NCBI GenBank assembly: GCA_937927235.1
Contig: CALBCM010000011.1
Location: 7,998 to 71,997 of the forward strand
Source of the DNA: an uncultured Johnsonella sp.
GTDB taxonomy: Bacteria > Bacillota > Clostridia > Lachnospirales > Lachnospiraceae
Reading direction: 5' to 3'
DNA length: 64,000 bases
Shown: positions 52,914 to 61,695 of the stretch, one piece after another
Numbering within the stretch: position 1 is the stretch's first letter
How the letters are laid out: each line of letters starts with the position of its first letter
Position numbers and translations under genes: made by a program
The notes under the pieces: generated by a model
Databases searched by the model: none
Told to the model about the DNA's origin: nothing
The model's input: the letters and a program-made list of their open reading frames with translations, nothing else

Positions 52914-55262
52914 CTAATTTCCTGTTTTTTTCTTTTTAGTTTTCTTTTTAGCTGCAGCAGCAGTTGTTGGAACCTTAGTCTGCTGCCTGACCTTTTTTTT
53001 CTTCTTTTTAGCTTGAGCCTTAGTAGTTGCGGCAGGAGCAGTTTTAGCTGCCTTTTTTTTCTTGGCGGCAGCCTTGCTGCTCTCGCCTGCGGTTTCATTA
53101 GGAGCGATGCTTTGCTTACTCTCCTGATTTACGGGCTGATTGCTTATATCTTCAGAAGAAAGCCCGGGCGAAACAGGACTTTCAAAATCTAAACGAGGGT
53201 TCTCTAAATATTCCTCAGTTTCATATTCCGTGCTGCTCGGCGTATTTGCCTTGGAGCTTTCCACAGAAGCTTCAGAGTCATTCTGCTCAGCTTGTGCCGT
53301 GCTCTCCGCCGCTGAAGCTTCCTCGCCCTTTAATTTAGCCTCTACCTCTTCCTGTATTTTTTGTGCCGCTTCCTCATCCTTGGGAAAGATGCTCATATAG
53401 GGCAGTATATCAGTCATAATCTTGCTGAACAGCTCTCCTGCATAAGCAGAATGTGACTGATTGTCGGTATTGGGCTCATCTACTACTACATAGCAAAATA
53501 CCTGAGGATTATCTACAGGTGCAAAGCCTGCAAAGGACAACAGATATTTACCGGAATTTCTCGGAAGCTTCTGTGAAGTTCCGGTTTTTCCTCCTACATC
53601 ATAGCCTTCAACTTTTGCCGCTTCCCCAGTGCCTTTTTCTATAACATCTCTGAGAGCCTCTCTGATAAATACAGAGGTGCTGGTTGAAACTGTTTCTCTT
53701 ACAAGCTTAGGCTCTATATCTTTTATTACAGAGCCCTGAGAATTAACTATCTGTTTAACTATGTGAGGCTCATAATAATATCCTCCATTTATCACAGAGC
53801 ATATAGCTGCCGACATCTGTATCATAGTACAGTTATAGTTCTGACCGAAAGAATTTGTAGCAAGGTCTATGGGCTTCATATCAGCAGCCTGATGAATGAG
53901 CGCTGAGGTGTCCGGTTCACCCGGAAGGTCTATTCCGCTCTTTACGCCCATTCCGAACAAATGCTCAAAATTGCTGAACCTATCAGTGCCAAGTCCCGAT
54001 GCAACCTGCATAATAGCATCATTGCAGCTTCTAATCAGGGATTCCTTTAAGGTAACATTTCCATGCCCTGAGCGCACGGCACAGTGTACTATACGATCTC
54101 CTACAACCTGTCCTCCGTCACAATAAAAGCTGTCTTCAGGCTTTACTGTACCCTCCTCAAGTGCAGCAGCTACCGTCAATATTTTTGCAGGAGAGCCGGG
54201 CTCATAAGTATCATTTACACAATAGTTCCTCCAAATATCATTCATAACCTCACTCTGAGCTTTAGTATCAAGTGCATTAAACTCCTCTTGAGTATAGTAT
54301 TTATCTATATTTCTGGGATGGTTAAGGTCATAGGTTTTGCTTGTTGCCATAGCAAGGATTTCTCCGTTATTAGGGTCCATCACCAGACAGGCGGTAATTT
54401 TGCTTCCCATCTGAGCTTCCCATTCGCTTATATGCTTTTCTACAATTTTTTGTATATTTGTATCCAAGGTGGAAATTATGGAGTTACCATCAGTGGCAGT
54501 CTTAATTACCCTTTCAAGATTGTAGTCATCATTGAGATAGCCGTATTCCCTACCGGCAACACCGATTAACTCATCATTATAATACTGCTCAATACCTCCA
54601 GTTCCTAAAGTATTGTCCTTATTGGCAAAGCCGATTGCATTGCAGGCAAGGGAATTGTAAGGATAAACTCTCTGATAGGCATCCTCAAACCATACTCCAT
54701 AGATTCTGGACTTTGAATCCTTGGCAGCAAACTCCGAGTTTATCTCTTTTCTCCTGCTTTCAAATTGTTCCTTAATTTCATAGCTGAGCTCTTTTTCCTG
54801 CCTTATATATCTGCTGTCCGCATTTTGGGTTATAATATTTTTTATATCTTCTTCATTATATCCAAATACCTCCGCCAACAGAGCAGCTGTCGGGGCAAGA
54901 TATTTTTCAGGTGCCTGATTTATCTGATAAGGGTCAATTATAAGGTTATAGACCTTATTGCTGGTAGCAAGATAAGTTCCGTTTCTGTCCATAATATCTC
55001 CTCTCCTGTAGGGGATATTGCTGGAATTATATCTTTGCTGTGCCAAAACTTTTTGATTATAATTTTTTGAATTGGACTGTATTGCATATACCTTTATCAT
55101 CAAACCGATGAGTCCAAGTACAATAACACCAAGACTTATCATAAGGCGAACATGCATGGCTCGTGTAAGCACTCTGTTTTTGGCGCCGCCCTCGTTTGCT
55201 TCTTTTTTCTTTACAGCAGTGCCTTTTCTGTTGCTGCTTTTACCTGTCCGGAATGTCTTCAT
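52914..55262 (-). CDS. Division-type class B penicillin-binding protein (FtsI/SpoVD-like) with a Lys/Ala-rich tail
   Basis: A 782-residue class B transpeptidase, septal partner of FtsW. Basic head, one membrane segment (about 36-62), dimerisation domain starting PYRRGDIMDRNGTYLATS, then the transpeptidase with SxxK as SPAK at Ser357, SCN at Ser412 and KTG at Lys559. The SxxK tetrad is more often STFK. No PASTA repeats. Residues about 650-735 are Glu/Ser/Ala-rich, and the last 55 residues are almost only Lys, Ala and Thr with runs of up to six Lys, on the outer side of the membrane. The start overlaps ftsL by 23 bp. Confidence 0.92.
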   Translation of the reverse strand: MKTFRTGKSSNRKGTAVKKKEANEGGAKNRVLTRAMHVRLMISLGVIVLGLIGLMIKVYAIQSNSKNYNQKVLAQQRYNSSNIPYRRGDIMDRNGTYLATSNKVYNLIIDPYQINQAPEKYLAPTAALLAEVFGYNEEDIKNIITQNADSRYIRQEKELSYEIKEQFESRRKEINSEFAAKDSKSRIYGVWFEDAYQRVYPYNSLACNAIGFANKDNTLGTGGIEQYYNDELIGVAGREYGYLNDDYNLERVIKTATDGNSIISTLDTNIQKIVEKHISEWEAQMGSKITACLVMDPNNGEILAMATSKTYDLNHPRNIDKYYTQEEFNALDTKAQSEVMNDIWRNYCVNDTYEPGSPAKILTVAAALEEGTVKPEDSFYCDGGQVVGDRIVHCAVRSGHGNVTLKESLIRSCNDAIMQVASGLGTDRFSNFEHLFGMGVKSGIDLPGEPDTSALIHQAADMKPIDLATNSFGQNYNCTMIQMSAAICSVINGGYYYEPHIVKQIVNSQGSVIKDIEPKLVRETVSTSTSVFIREALRDVIEKGTGEAAKVEGYDVGGKTGTSQKLPRNSGKYLLSFAGFAPVDNPQVFCYVVVDEPNTDNQSHSAYAGELFSKIMTDILPYMSIFPKDEEAAQKIQEEVEAKLKGEEASAAESTAQAEQNDSEASVESSKANTPSSTEYETEEYLENPRLDFESPVSPGLSSEDISNQPVNQESKQSIAPNETAGESSKAAAKKKKAAKTAPAATTKAQAKKKKKKVRQQTKVPTTAAAAKKKTKKKKTGN

Positions 55263-55758
55263 ACTGTCTTACATATTCCTTTTCAGATGTATTGTACTTT
55301 ATTATCTGGTCTTTTTTTGCATAAACCATGCCAAGCTCTTTTGTAGCCACTTCATAAATATGGTCGAGGTCGACACTGGACTTTATATTTATCTCCAGAG
55401 CATCATTTTGATTTTTCAGAGTTGCAAGCTCTCTTTCTTTAACCTCTATATTTCTTATAGTCGTAGTCACGCTGTCCTGTACATGTAAATAGCTGTAAAA
55501 CAGATACAGTATACATACAAGTGCCGCAGTAAGTATGAGAAGAAACGGAAAATCCATTCCCAATGCCGCCTGAGCCTGATTTTTTCTAACCTTAATATTT
55601 TTATCTCTTACACTCGGTTTTTGATATTTTACGGTACTTTTTCGTCTTTTTGCATTATCAGCATACCTTAAAGCATTTCCATCTTCTATATAGCTTTTCC
55701 TATAGTCTTTTTTTAATGTCTGGCTGCTCCTTCTTTTTCTATTTAAAGTATTACTCAT
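55240..55758 (-). CDS. ftsL: FtsL-like division protein
   Basis: A 172-residue bitopic membrane protein: a long basic cytoplasmic head (1-66), one membrane segment (about 69-91) and an outer coiled coil (about 95-130, VKERELATLKNQNDALEIN), followed by an FtsL-like HIYEVATKELGMVYAKKDQI. FtsL scaffolds FtsQ and FtsI-FtsW. The family is poorly conserved, so context between rsmH and the PBP gene is important. I chose the ATG at 55758 for its GGAGGAG site; the longer open frame runs into rsmH. Confidence 0.85.
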   Translation of the reverse strand: MSNTLNRKRRSSQTLKKDYRKSYIEDGNALRYADNAKRRKSTVKYQKPSVRDKNIKVRKNQAQAALGMDFPFLLILTAALVCILYLFYSYLHVQDSVTTTIRNIEVKERELATLKNQNDALEINIKSSVDLDHIYEVATKELGMVYAKKDQIIKYNTSEKEYVRQYEDIPDR

Positions 55759-55801
55759 AACAGACTCCTCCTTTTCTCTCCTTTTAAAGCTGACTTTTTC
55801 T

Positions 55802-56734
55802 TTAATTCCCCGCCTCAAATATACGAAGCTTTGCACTTTTTGAGCGGGAATTTTCTCTGACCTCATCCTCCGAAGGACAGATTGCTTTTCTTGTGATTAC
55901 TCTTCCTTTACTCTTCCTATTACATACACATACCGGAAAGCTTTTCGGGCAAATACAGGGATTCTCGTTCTGCCTGAAAATTTGTTTAACTATTCTGTCC
56001 TCAAGAGAATGAAAAGTTATAATTGCCAGTCTTCCTCCGGGATTTAACAATTCTATCATAGTATCTATGGAGTTTTCAAGCACTTCAAGCTCTGAATTCA
56101 GCTCTATTCTTATCGCCTGAAAGGTCCTCTTAGCAGGATGCCCTCCCTTTAAGCGCATTTTCATCGGTATAGCTGCCTTTATAATATCGGCGAGCTCACC
56201 GGTAGTTTCTATCCTCTTTTTTTCTCGATTATTTACAATATGCTTTGCTATGTTTTTTGCAAATAAATCCTCACCGTAATTTTTTATTACGCGATAAAGC
56301 TCTTTTTCATCATAATTATTTACTATATCCGCAGCACTTTTAGCATTTCTTTTATCCATGCGCATGTCCAGAGGGGCATTTTCTCTGTAGGAAAAGCCTC
56401 TGTCTGCATTATCAAGCTGATATGAGGACACCCCAAGGTCGAGATAAATGCCATCAACCCTGTCTATGCCAAGCCTGCTAAGTATAGCCTTTATATTGCA
56501 GTAATTATCATGTATGATATTTACCTTGGTATTAAACTTTTTAAGCTTGTCTGAGGCGGCACTTATTGCATCTTCATCCTGGTCTATACCTATAAGCCTT
56601 CCATTCTTAAGCAGGCTGCACACTTCATAGGCATGTCCGCCTCCTCCCAATGTACCATCTACATAGATTCCATTTTCCCTTACCTTAAGCAGGCTGATAG
56701 TTTCATTAAGCAAAACACTCTTATGCAAAAACAT
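55802..56734 (-). CDS. rsmH: 16S rRNA (cytosine1402-N4)-methyltransferase
   Basis: A 310-residue SAM-dependent methyltransferase (formerly MraW). Signatures: HKSVLLNETISLL at the start, VDGTLGGGGHAYEV near residue 26, LDLGVSSYQLDNADRGFSY near 100, AIRIELNSELEVL near 205, and ITFHSLEDRIVKQ near 238. First gene of the dcw cluster here; mraZ, which commonly precedes it, is not found between it and the next gene. Confidence 0.97.
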   Translation of the reverse strand: MFLHKSVLLNETISLLKVRENGIYVDGTLGGGGHAYEVCSLLKNGRLIGIDQDEDAISAASDKLKKFNTKVNIIHDNYCNIKAILSRLGIDRVDGIYLDLGVSSYQLDNADRGFSYRENAPLDMRMDKRNAKSAADIVNNYDEKELYRVIKNYGEDLFAKNIAKHIVNNREKKRIETTGELADIIKAAIPMKMRLKGGHPAKRTFQAIRIELNSELEVLENSIDTMIELLNPGGRLAIITFHSLEDRIVKQIFRQNENPCICPKSFPVCVCNRKSKGRVITRKAICPSEDEVRENSRSKSAKLRIFEAGN

Positions 56735-56783
56735 TGTACGATGTAGCCACCTACTTTCTTCTATATTTTACCACTCAATTATA

Positions 56784-56812
56784 ATATTAGTCTAATAATT
56801 TAAAAAATGCAA
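56784..56812 (-). promoter_or_regulatory. Promoter of the dcw cluster
   Basis: On the minus strand TTGCAT (56807-56812), 17-bp spacer, TAATAT (56784-56789), 50 bp upstream of rsmH. Confidence 0.62.
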
Positions 56813-56880
56813 TAATTTAACTCTATTTTATTAATTATGCCAAAATACTCACAGCTGTAGCTATACGAGAATTAAAATTT

Positions 56881-56916
56881 AAAAAAGAGTAGATACTCAA
56901 AAAGCCGTATTTACTC
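56881..56916 (-). terminator. Terminator after lgt
   Basis: On the minus strand GAGTA-ATAC pairs with GTAT-TACTC around one mismatch (56887-56916), followed by TTTTTT. It closes the topB-to-lgt gene run before the dcw cluster. Confidence 0.75.
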
Positions 56917-56924
56917 CTTCTGAT

Positions 56925-57791
56925 TTATTTGGAAACTGATTTTTTAAGTTGTTTTCTTCCCAGATATATACCTAAGACTGCTCCTAAAATACAAGCACAG
57001 GCAAGAAGCTGAGATACTGCCAGATTCGTTCCGGGAAGCAGCAGGCTGTCAGTTCTTAAAGCTTCAATTAATGCCCTGCCAAGCCCATAGCCTCCAAGAT
57101 ATATAAAAAACAGCTCTCCTTCAAACTTTTTTTTGCTTCTGTACCAGAGCATAAATATCAGCAGAGCGAGGTTCCACGCAGATTCATATAAAAAAGTAGG
57201 ATGGACCTGAATATAAGAAGTATTCCCAACCTGAATGATGTGATTTAAAACATCTTTATTTAACATATTGCTATTTACAATATCTTTTCTTATCTGCATA
57301 GCAAAAATATTATTGGTATATCCTCCAAATGCCTCGGCATTAAAAAAGTTTCCCCATCTTCCTATAATCTGTCCTGTCACAAGCCCGAGCACAGTAGTGT
57401 CCGCCATAGTCAAAAATTTGGTTTTTTTAATTCTTGAAAATACATAAAGTGTTATGGCGGCGGCTATTATTCCTCCATATATAGCAAGACCTCCCGCTCT
57501 TATATTAAATACCTGTATTAAATCATCCTTATAGGAATCCCAGGAAAATATAACATAATAAATCCTTGCACCAATTATAGCAAAAAAAATAGCATACACT
57601 GTAAAATCCATATAAAGCTCAGGATTCTGTCCGCTCCTTTTAGCTTCCATAACAGCCATCTGAAGCCCGGCAAGCATTCCTATACCTATTATAATGCCAT
57701 AAAATGCAATGCTGAAGCCGAATACATTTATATGATTTTGAAGATGCTGAATTTTAATGCCAAGATTTACAAAAAAAATATCATAAGGCAT
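56925..57791 (-). CDS. lgt: Prolipoprotein diacylglyceryl transferase
   Basis: A 288-residue membrane enzyme that lipidates the Cys of prolipoproteins using phosphatidylglycerol. Seven or so membrane segments. The signature GRWGNFFNAEAFGG near residue 144 is intact, as is RAGGLAIYGGII near 98, where the Gram-positive form often has Tyr in place of the E. coli His. It works before LspA, also encoded here. It follows proC by 15 bp. Confidence 0.96.
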   Translation of the reverse strand: MPYDIFFVNLGIKIQHLQNHINVFGFSIAFYGIIIGIGMLAGLQMAVMEAKRSGQNPELYMDFTVYAIFFAIIGARIYYVIFSWDSYKDDLIQVFNIRAGGLAIYGGIIAAAITLYVFSRIKKTKFLTMADTTVLGLVTGQIIGRWGNFFNAEAFGGYTNNIFAMQIRKDIVNSNMLNKDVLNHIIQVGNTSYIQVHPTFLYESAWNLALLIFMLWYRSKKKFEGELFFIYLGGYGLGRALIEALRTDSLLLPGTNLAVSQLLACACILGAVLGIYLGRKQLKKSVSK

Positions 57792-57806
57792 ACTGCTCTT
57801 ACCTCT

Positions 57807-58622
57807 TTAAATTATATTTGCAGATTTATCACATACTGCCCTTACTGCATTTATCACGGCAGCCCTTAAGCCCTTGTCCTCCAAAGCTGTAACGCCTTCT
57901 ATTGTAGTGCCTCCGGGAGAACATACCATATCTTTAAGCTGTGCCGGATGCAGTCCTGATTTAAGCACCATTTCGGCACTGCCAAGCACCGCCTGAGCCG
58001 CCATAGTATAAGCAATATCTCTTGGCATGCCTTTAAGCACCGCTCCGTCAGCAAGTGCCTCTATAAACATAAACACAAAAGCCGGAGAGGAGCCTGCTAC
58101 ACCTGTTGCCGCATCAAAAAGCCTTTCGGGAATCTCCTGAACCCTGCCAAAAGCTTTAAGCAGCATAATCAAAGTGTTATATTCATTCTCAGTAAGGTAT
58201 TCATTGCCGCAGACTGCAGTCATCGCTTCACCAAGCATAGCCGGAGTATTCGGCATGATTCTTAAGAGCTTGATCTTACCTCCAAAAAGGCCTTCAAGAT
58301 AGTTGAGCGTTTTGCCCGGAGCCATAGATACCACAAGCTTATCCTCTCCCCTTCCTGCCAAAAACAAGCTCTTTATTTCAGCAATGACATTTTCATAAAT
58401 ATTGGGCTTTACTGCAAGAAATATTATGTCAGCCTCTTTGGCAGCTTCAAAATTGCTTGCTGCAGTCCTGATTTTCAGATTATTTGCAGTTTTTTCAAGC
58501 TTTTCCTTGTTCAATGCACTTGCTGTGATATTTTCAGGCGGTACAAGTCCCGAATCAATAATACCTTTAATTATAGCTCCTGCCATATGGCCGCAACCTA
58601 TAAAGCCTATCTTTTTATTCAT
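57807..58622 (-). CDS. proC: Pyrroline-5-carboxylate reductase
   Basis: A 271-residue NAD(P)H-dependent enzyme for the last step of proline synthesis. The Rossmann motif IGCGHMAGAIIKG is at the N-terminus; VAGSSPAFVFMFIEALADGAV near residue 165 and DMVCSPGGTTIEGVTALE near 230 are signatures. The proA and proB genes are not in the window. Strong GAGGAGGGG Shine-Dalgarno, 33 bp after the RfbG-like gene. Confidence 0.96.
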   Translation of the reverse strand: MNKKIGFIGCGHMAGAIIKGIIDSGLVPPENITASALNKEKLEKTANNLKIRTAASNFEAAKEADIIFLAVKPNIYENVIAEIKSLFLAGRGEDKLVVSMAPGKTLNYLEGLFGGKIKLLRIMPNTPAMLGEAMTAVCGNEYLTENEYNTLIMLLKAFGRVQEIPERLFDAATGVAGSSPAFVFMFIEALADGAVLKGMPRDIAYTMAAQAVLGSAEMVLKSGLHPAQLKDMVCSPGGTTIEGVTALEDKGLRAAVINAVRAVCDKSANII

Positions 58623-58655
58623 AATGAGCCCCTCCTCTTTTCTAAAGCATTTAAA

Positions 58656-59726
58656 CTACAATAACAGATTATAAAACTCTTTGATTTGTGATATACATAT
58701 AGCTTCAGCCTGTTCACCCTTTATCAGACGTTTATGCCACTCAACAGTTTTACAGACGGCTTCCTTTATATTATATACCGGCTTCCAGTCGAACACGGTC
58801 TTAAGCTTAGTACAGTCAAGCTTTAAAAAGCCTGCCTCATGCGGACCTCCATCAGGCTGAACTATGTAGTCCATGCCCTCACCCCAGTTATCACAAAATA
58901 GTTTTACTAAATTCAGAGTGCTCTCACAATCAGCCTCATCAGGTCCTACATTATAGCTTTCGCATAAGCTCTGCTTGCTGTCTTGATTGGCTGCAATCAT
59001 AAGATATACATACAGTGGCTCCAGTACATGCTGGTAAGGTCTGATAGAATCGGGATTTCTGATTATTATGCTTTTACTTTCAACGGCAGCCCTTACGCAA
59101 TCAGGAATTATCCGGTCCTTTGCGTAGTCCCCTCCCCCTATGACATTGCCCGCTCTTGCAGTGCTGACGGCACATTTTTCCTCATAAAGAAAGGATTTGG
59201 CATAGCTGTGTGTCACCAATTCCGAACAGGATTTTGAGTTTGAATAGGGGTCATAGCCGTCAAGCCTGTCCTCTTCCTTATAGCCTGCATCAACCTCCTT
59301 ATTGTCATAAACCTTATCGGTAGTAACATTTAAAAAAGATTTAACACTGCCTGATTGTCTTATGCATTCAAGAATATTAACAGTCCCCATTACATTGGCT
59401 TCAAAGGTATACCTCGGCTCCAAATAAGATTCTCTCACAAGAGGCTGAGCTGCCAGATGAAATACAAATTCGGGCTTTTCTGTATTAAACACCTCAGCAA
59501 GTTTTTCAAAATTTCTTATATCCGAATAAATTTGTTTGATATTTTTTTCAAGTTCCAGTTTTTCAAATAAAAGCTGAGTATTATCGGGTCTTAGAGCATA
59601 ACCGCAGACCTGCGCCCCTGCAGTGTGCAGCATCAAAGACAGCCAGGCTCCCTTAAAGCCTGTACTTCCCGTAACTAAAACCTTTTTTCCCTTATAAAAC
59701 TCCAGAAGCTCTTTTCCCTTTATCAT
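58656..59726 (-). CDS. rfbG: CDP-glucose 4,6-dehydratase-like (RfbG family)
   Basis: A 356-residue extended short-chain dehydrogenase. NAD motif TGSTGFKGAWLSLML near residue 18, catalytic TTDKVYD near 135 and YSNSKSCSE (YxxxK) near 160. The HVLEPLYVYL phrase near 233 and overall pattern fit CDP-glucose 4,6-dehydratase, which starts synthesis of 3,6-dideoxyhexoses and related sugars. The matching CDP-glucose pyrophosphorylase (RfbF) is not present here. The open frame starts at 59777, but the ATG at 59726 has a GAAAGG site and gives the normal start. Confidence 0.85.
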   Translation of the reverse strand: MIKGKELLEFYKGKKVLVTGSTGFKGAWLSLMLHTAGAQVCGYALRPDNTQLLFEKLELEKNIKQIYSDIRNFEKLAEVFNTEKPEFVFHLAAQPLVRESYLEPRYTFEANVMGTVNILECIRQSGSVKSFLNVTTDKVYDNKEVDAGYKEEDRLDGYDPYSNSKSCSELVTHSYAKSFLYEEKCAVSTARAGNVIGGGDYAKDRIIPDCVRAAVESKSIIIRNPDSIRPYQHVLEPLYVYLMIAANQDSKQSLCESYNVGPDEADCESTLNLVKLFCDNWGEGMDYIVQPDGGPHEAGFLKLDCTKLKTVFDWKPVYNIKEAVCKTVEWHKRLIKGEQAEAICISQIKEFYNLLL

Positions 59727-59751
59727 AGAAAACCTTTCCGCAATAAATTTA

Positions 59752-60387
59752 TTAATCAGCAAAAAAATATTCTTCAAGCTGCAGGCAAAATGCGTGATAA
59801 ATAGGAAGATGAAGTTCCTGAATCATATAAGTTTCATTATTGGGAACTATAATACTTTTATCCGCAATTTGAGCGAGTCTTCCTCCGGTTTTGCCTGACA
59901 GAGCAATTACCTTAAGTCCCTTGGCCTTAGCTGTAACGGCAGCATAATACAGATTCAGTGCATTTCCTGAAGTTGAAATAGCCAAGAGGACATCTCCTTC
60001 ATTTCCATAGCCGCTTACCTGCTGAGCGTAAGCCATATCTCCACAAACATCATTGGCAAAGGCAGTTGAAAGTGCCTGATGATTTGTAATGGCGATTGCA
60101 GGCAGAGAGCCTTGAAGTGAAGCGGCAAGCCTTTTACCCTCCTCACCTCCGAATTCTTCAAGTCTTTTTTTGTAAGCTTCCTCAAGCTCTCTTTTTTTAA
60201 CAAAGCCTTTCATAAGCTCGCCTACTATATGCTCAGAATCGGCACAGCTTCCGCCGTTTCCGCCTATTAACAGCTTGCCCTTAGCTTCATAGGATTTTCT
60301 AATAATCTCATAGGAATCACGTATATCCCCTTCAACCGAGGCTAAAATTCCATATCTTTGAACCAGCTGTGATATATAGTCTGTCAT
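59752..60387 (-). CDS. SIS-domain phosphosugar isomerase, GmhA-like
   Basis: A 211-residue SIS protein. The phosphate-binding GGNGGSCADSEHIVGELMKGF near residue 43 and TSGNALNLYYA near 130, plus ELHLPIYHAFC near 194 with the metal-binding residues, match sedoheptulose-7-phosphate isomerase (GmhA), the first step to heptose nucleotides. There is an inserted Lys/Glu-rich helix around 67-85. The later heptose genes (HddA, HddC or HldE) are not in the window. It precedes the RfbG-like gene by 25 bp, suggesting a shared role in a surface glycan. Confidence 0.85.
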   Translation of the reverse strand: MTDYISQLVQRYGILASVEGDIRDSYEIIRKSYEAKGKLLIGGNGGSCADSEHIVGELMKGFVKKRELEEAYKKRLEEFGGEEGKRLAASLQGSLPAIAITNHQALSTAFANDVCGDMAYAQQVSGYGNEGDVLLAISTSGNALNLYYAAVTAKAKGLKVIALSGKTGGRLAQIADKSIIVPNNETYMIQELHLPIYHAFCLQLEEYFFAD

Positions 60388-60399
60388 AATCCCTCCTCC

Positions 60400-60966
60400 T
60401 TAATATAAATATCCTATTCTGTTAAAAGGAGAAATCCTCATCCAGAGCTTTCCTATTATAGCCTTCCTTTTAACATTTCCTATACCGACAAATCTTGAGT
60501 CTTCGCTTGAATCTCTGTTATCGCCAAGTACAAAATACTCGTCCCCTGCAAGCACCACGGGACTTGCCGCTACACCCTCAAGTGCCGCCTTATCAAGCTT
60601 TTCTTCAAATTCATCTTCTACGTTTACAGCATTAAGAGGCTTACTATTTACATATACTATTCCTTCTGATATAAGCACGGTTTCGCCAGGCAGTCCTATA
60701 ATTCTTTTAATATTTAGATGCCCGTCAGCAGTTTTAAAAGCGATTATATCAAAACGTTCAGGTTCAGAAAACACATAAACTATCCTGTTCATCAGAAGAC
60801 CGTCATTGACACCTATAAGAGGAAGCATTGACTGACCTGTATTTACCACTTTATAGCAAAAAGAATAAATTATAAACCAGGCTACTGATATAACTATGGA
60901 AACCTGAACCATAAAATCAAGGACTTTTCTTAACAGCGGCTGCGTGTCATGTAATTTAAAATCCAT
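60400..60966 (-). CDS. lepB: Signal peptidase I
   Basis: A 188-residue membrane serine-lysine peptidase that removes Sec and Tat signal peptides. One membrane segment (about 18-38). Catalytic Ser46 in TGQSMLPL and Lys87 in LNIKRIIGLPGE are present, and the GDNRDSSEDSRFVG motif near 153 completes the family. Located 12 bp before the GmhA-like gene. Strong GGAGGCAGG Shine-Dalgarno. Confidence 0.95.
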   Translation of the reverse strand: MDFKLHDTQPLLRKVLDFMVQVSIVISVAWFIIYSFCYKVVNTGQSMLPLIGVNDGLLMNRIVYVFSEPERFDIIAFKTADGHLNIKRIIGLPGETVLISEGIVYVNSKPLNAVNVEDEFEEKLDKAALEGVAASPVVLAGDEYFVLGDNRDSSEDSRFVGIGNVKRKAIIGKLWMRISPFNRIGYLY

Positions 60967-60991
60967 ATCCTGCCTCCAAGCCCCGTAAGCC

Positions 60992-61693
60992 TTATCTTTT
61001 CTTTACTATATTATCCTTGCCCTTATAAATTGAATTTGTCGGTACACAGCCTCTTATGCTTGAAAGCGGATAAATAACCGAGCGCTTTCCTATTACAGTC
61101 CCCGGATTAAGCACCGAGCCACAGCCTACCTCAACAAAATCTCCCACCATAGCACCGAATTTTTTAATTCCTGTTTCAATATCCTCATTACCCAGATGTA
61201 CTTTTACAAGACTTTTATCACTTTTTAAATTACTGGTAATTGAGCCTGCTCCCATATGCCCTTTAAATCCTATAATTGAATCCCCAATGTAGTTGTAATG
61301 TGGTATTTGTGCATTGTCAAATATTATAGAATTTTTTATTTCGCAGGAGTTTCCTGCAACTGCTCCCTCGCCTATTATAACGTTGCCTCTGAAAAACGCA
61401 CCATGTCTTAATTCAGTATTGCTGCATATTATCATGGGACCTGCAAGGCATACTGAGGGAGGGATCGCTACAGATTTATGTATCCAGATATTGTCACTCA
61501 CCAGGTCATACTCGTCATTCGAAAGAGCCCCGCCTATAAATTCTATAAATTCTCCTATCCCCTTAAGTGCTTCCCAAGGATATTTATATCTGCTTAAAAG
61601 AGGCTTTGCGATTGTTTTGCTTAAATCAAATAATTCCTCAGTTCTTACATCGTCTTTTGTCATATTATTTGCCATTTCGTTTATATTCTCCAT
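60992..61693 (-). CDS. Left-handed beta-helix acyltransferase-like protein (GlmU C-terminal-like)
   Basis: A 233-residue protein. Residues about 75-215 show hexapeptide-repeat spacing (IWIHKSVAIPPSVCLAG, FRGNVIIGEGAVAGN, VEVGCGSVLNPGTVIGKR) typical of left-handed beta-helix acyltransferases and close to the C-terminal half of GlmU. The nucleotidyltransferase domain of GlmU is missing, so it is not a full GlmU. Often annotated as UDP-N-acetylglucosamine pyrophosphorylase, which is not supported. It starts 3 bp after topB with only a distant Shine-Dalgarno, so translation is probably coupled. Confidence 0.8.
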   Translation of the reverse strand: MENINEMANNMTKDDVRTEELFDLSKTIAKPLLSRYKYPWEALKGIGEFIEFIGGALSNDEYDLVSDNIWIHKSVAIPPSVCLAGPMIICSNTELRHGAFFRGNVIIGEGAVAGNSCEIKNSIIFDNAQIPHYNYIGDSIIGFKGHMGAGSITSNLKSDKSLVKVHLGNEDIETGIKKFGAMVGDFVEVGCGSVLNPGTVIGKRSVIYPLSSIRGCVPTNSIYKGKDNIVKKR

Positions 61694-61695
61694 TT

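Noticed and set aside
54084..54569. 161-codon + strand frame opposite the FtsI-like gene
   Set aside because: Shadow of the transpeptidase domain; no ribosome site or family resemblance.
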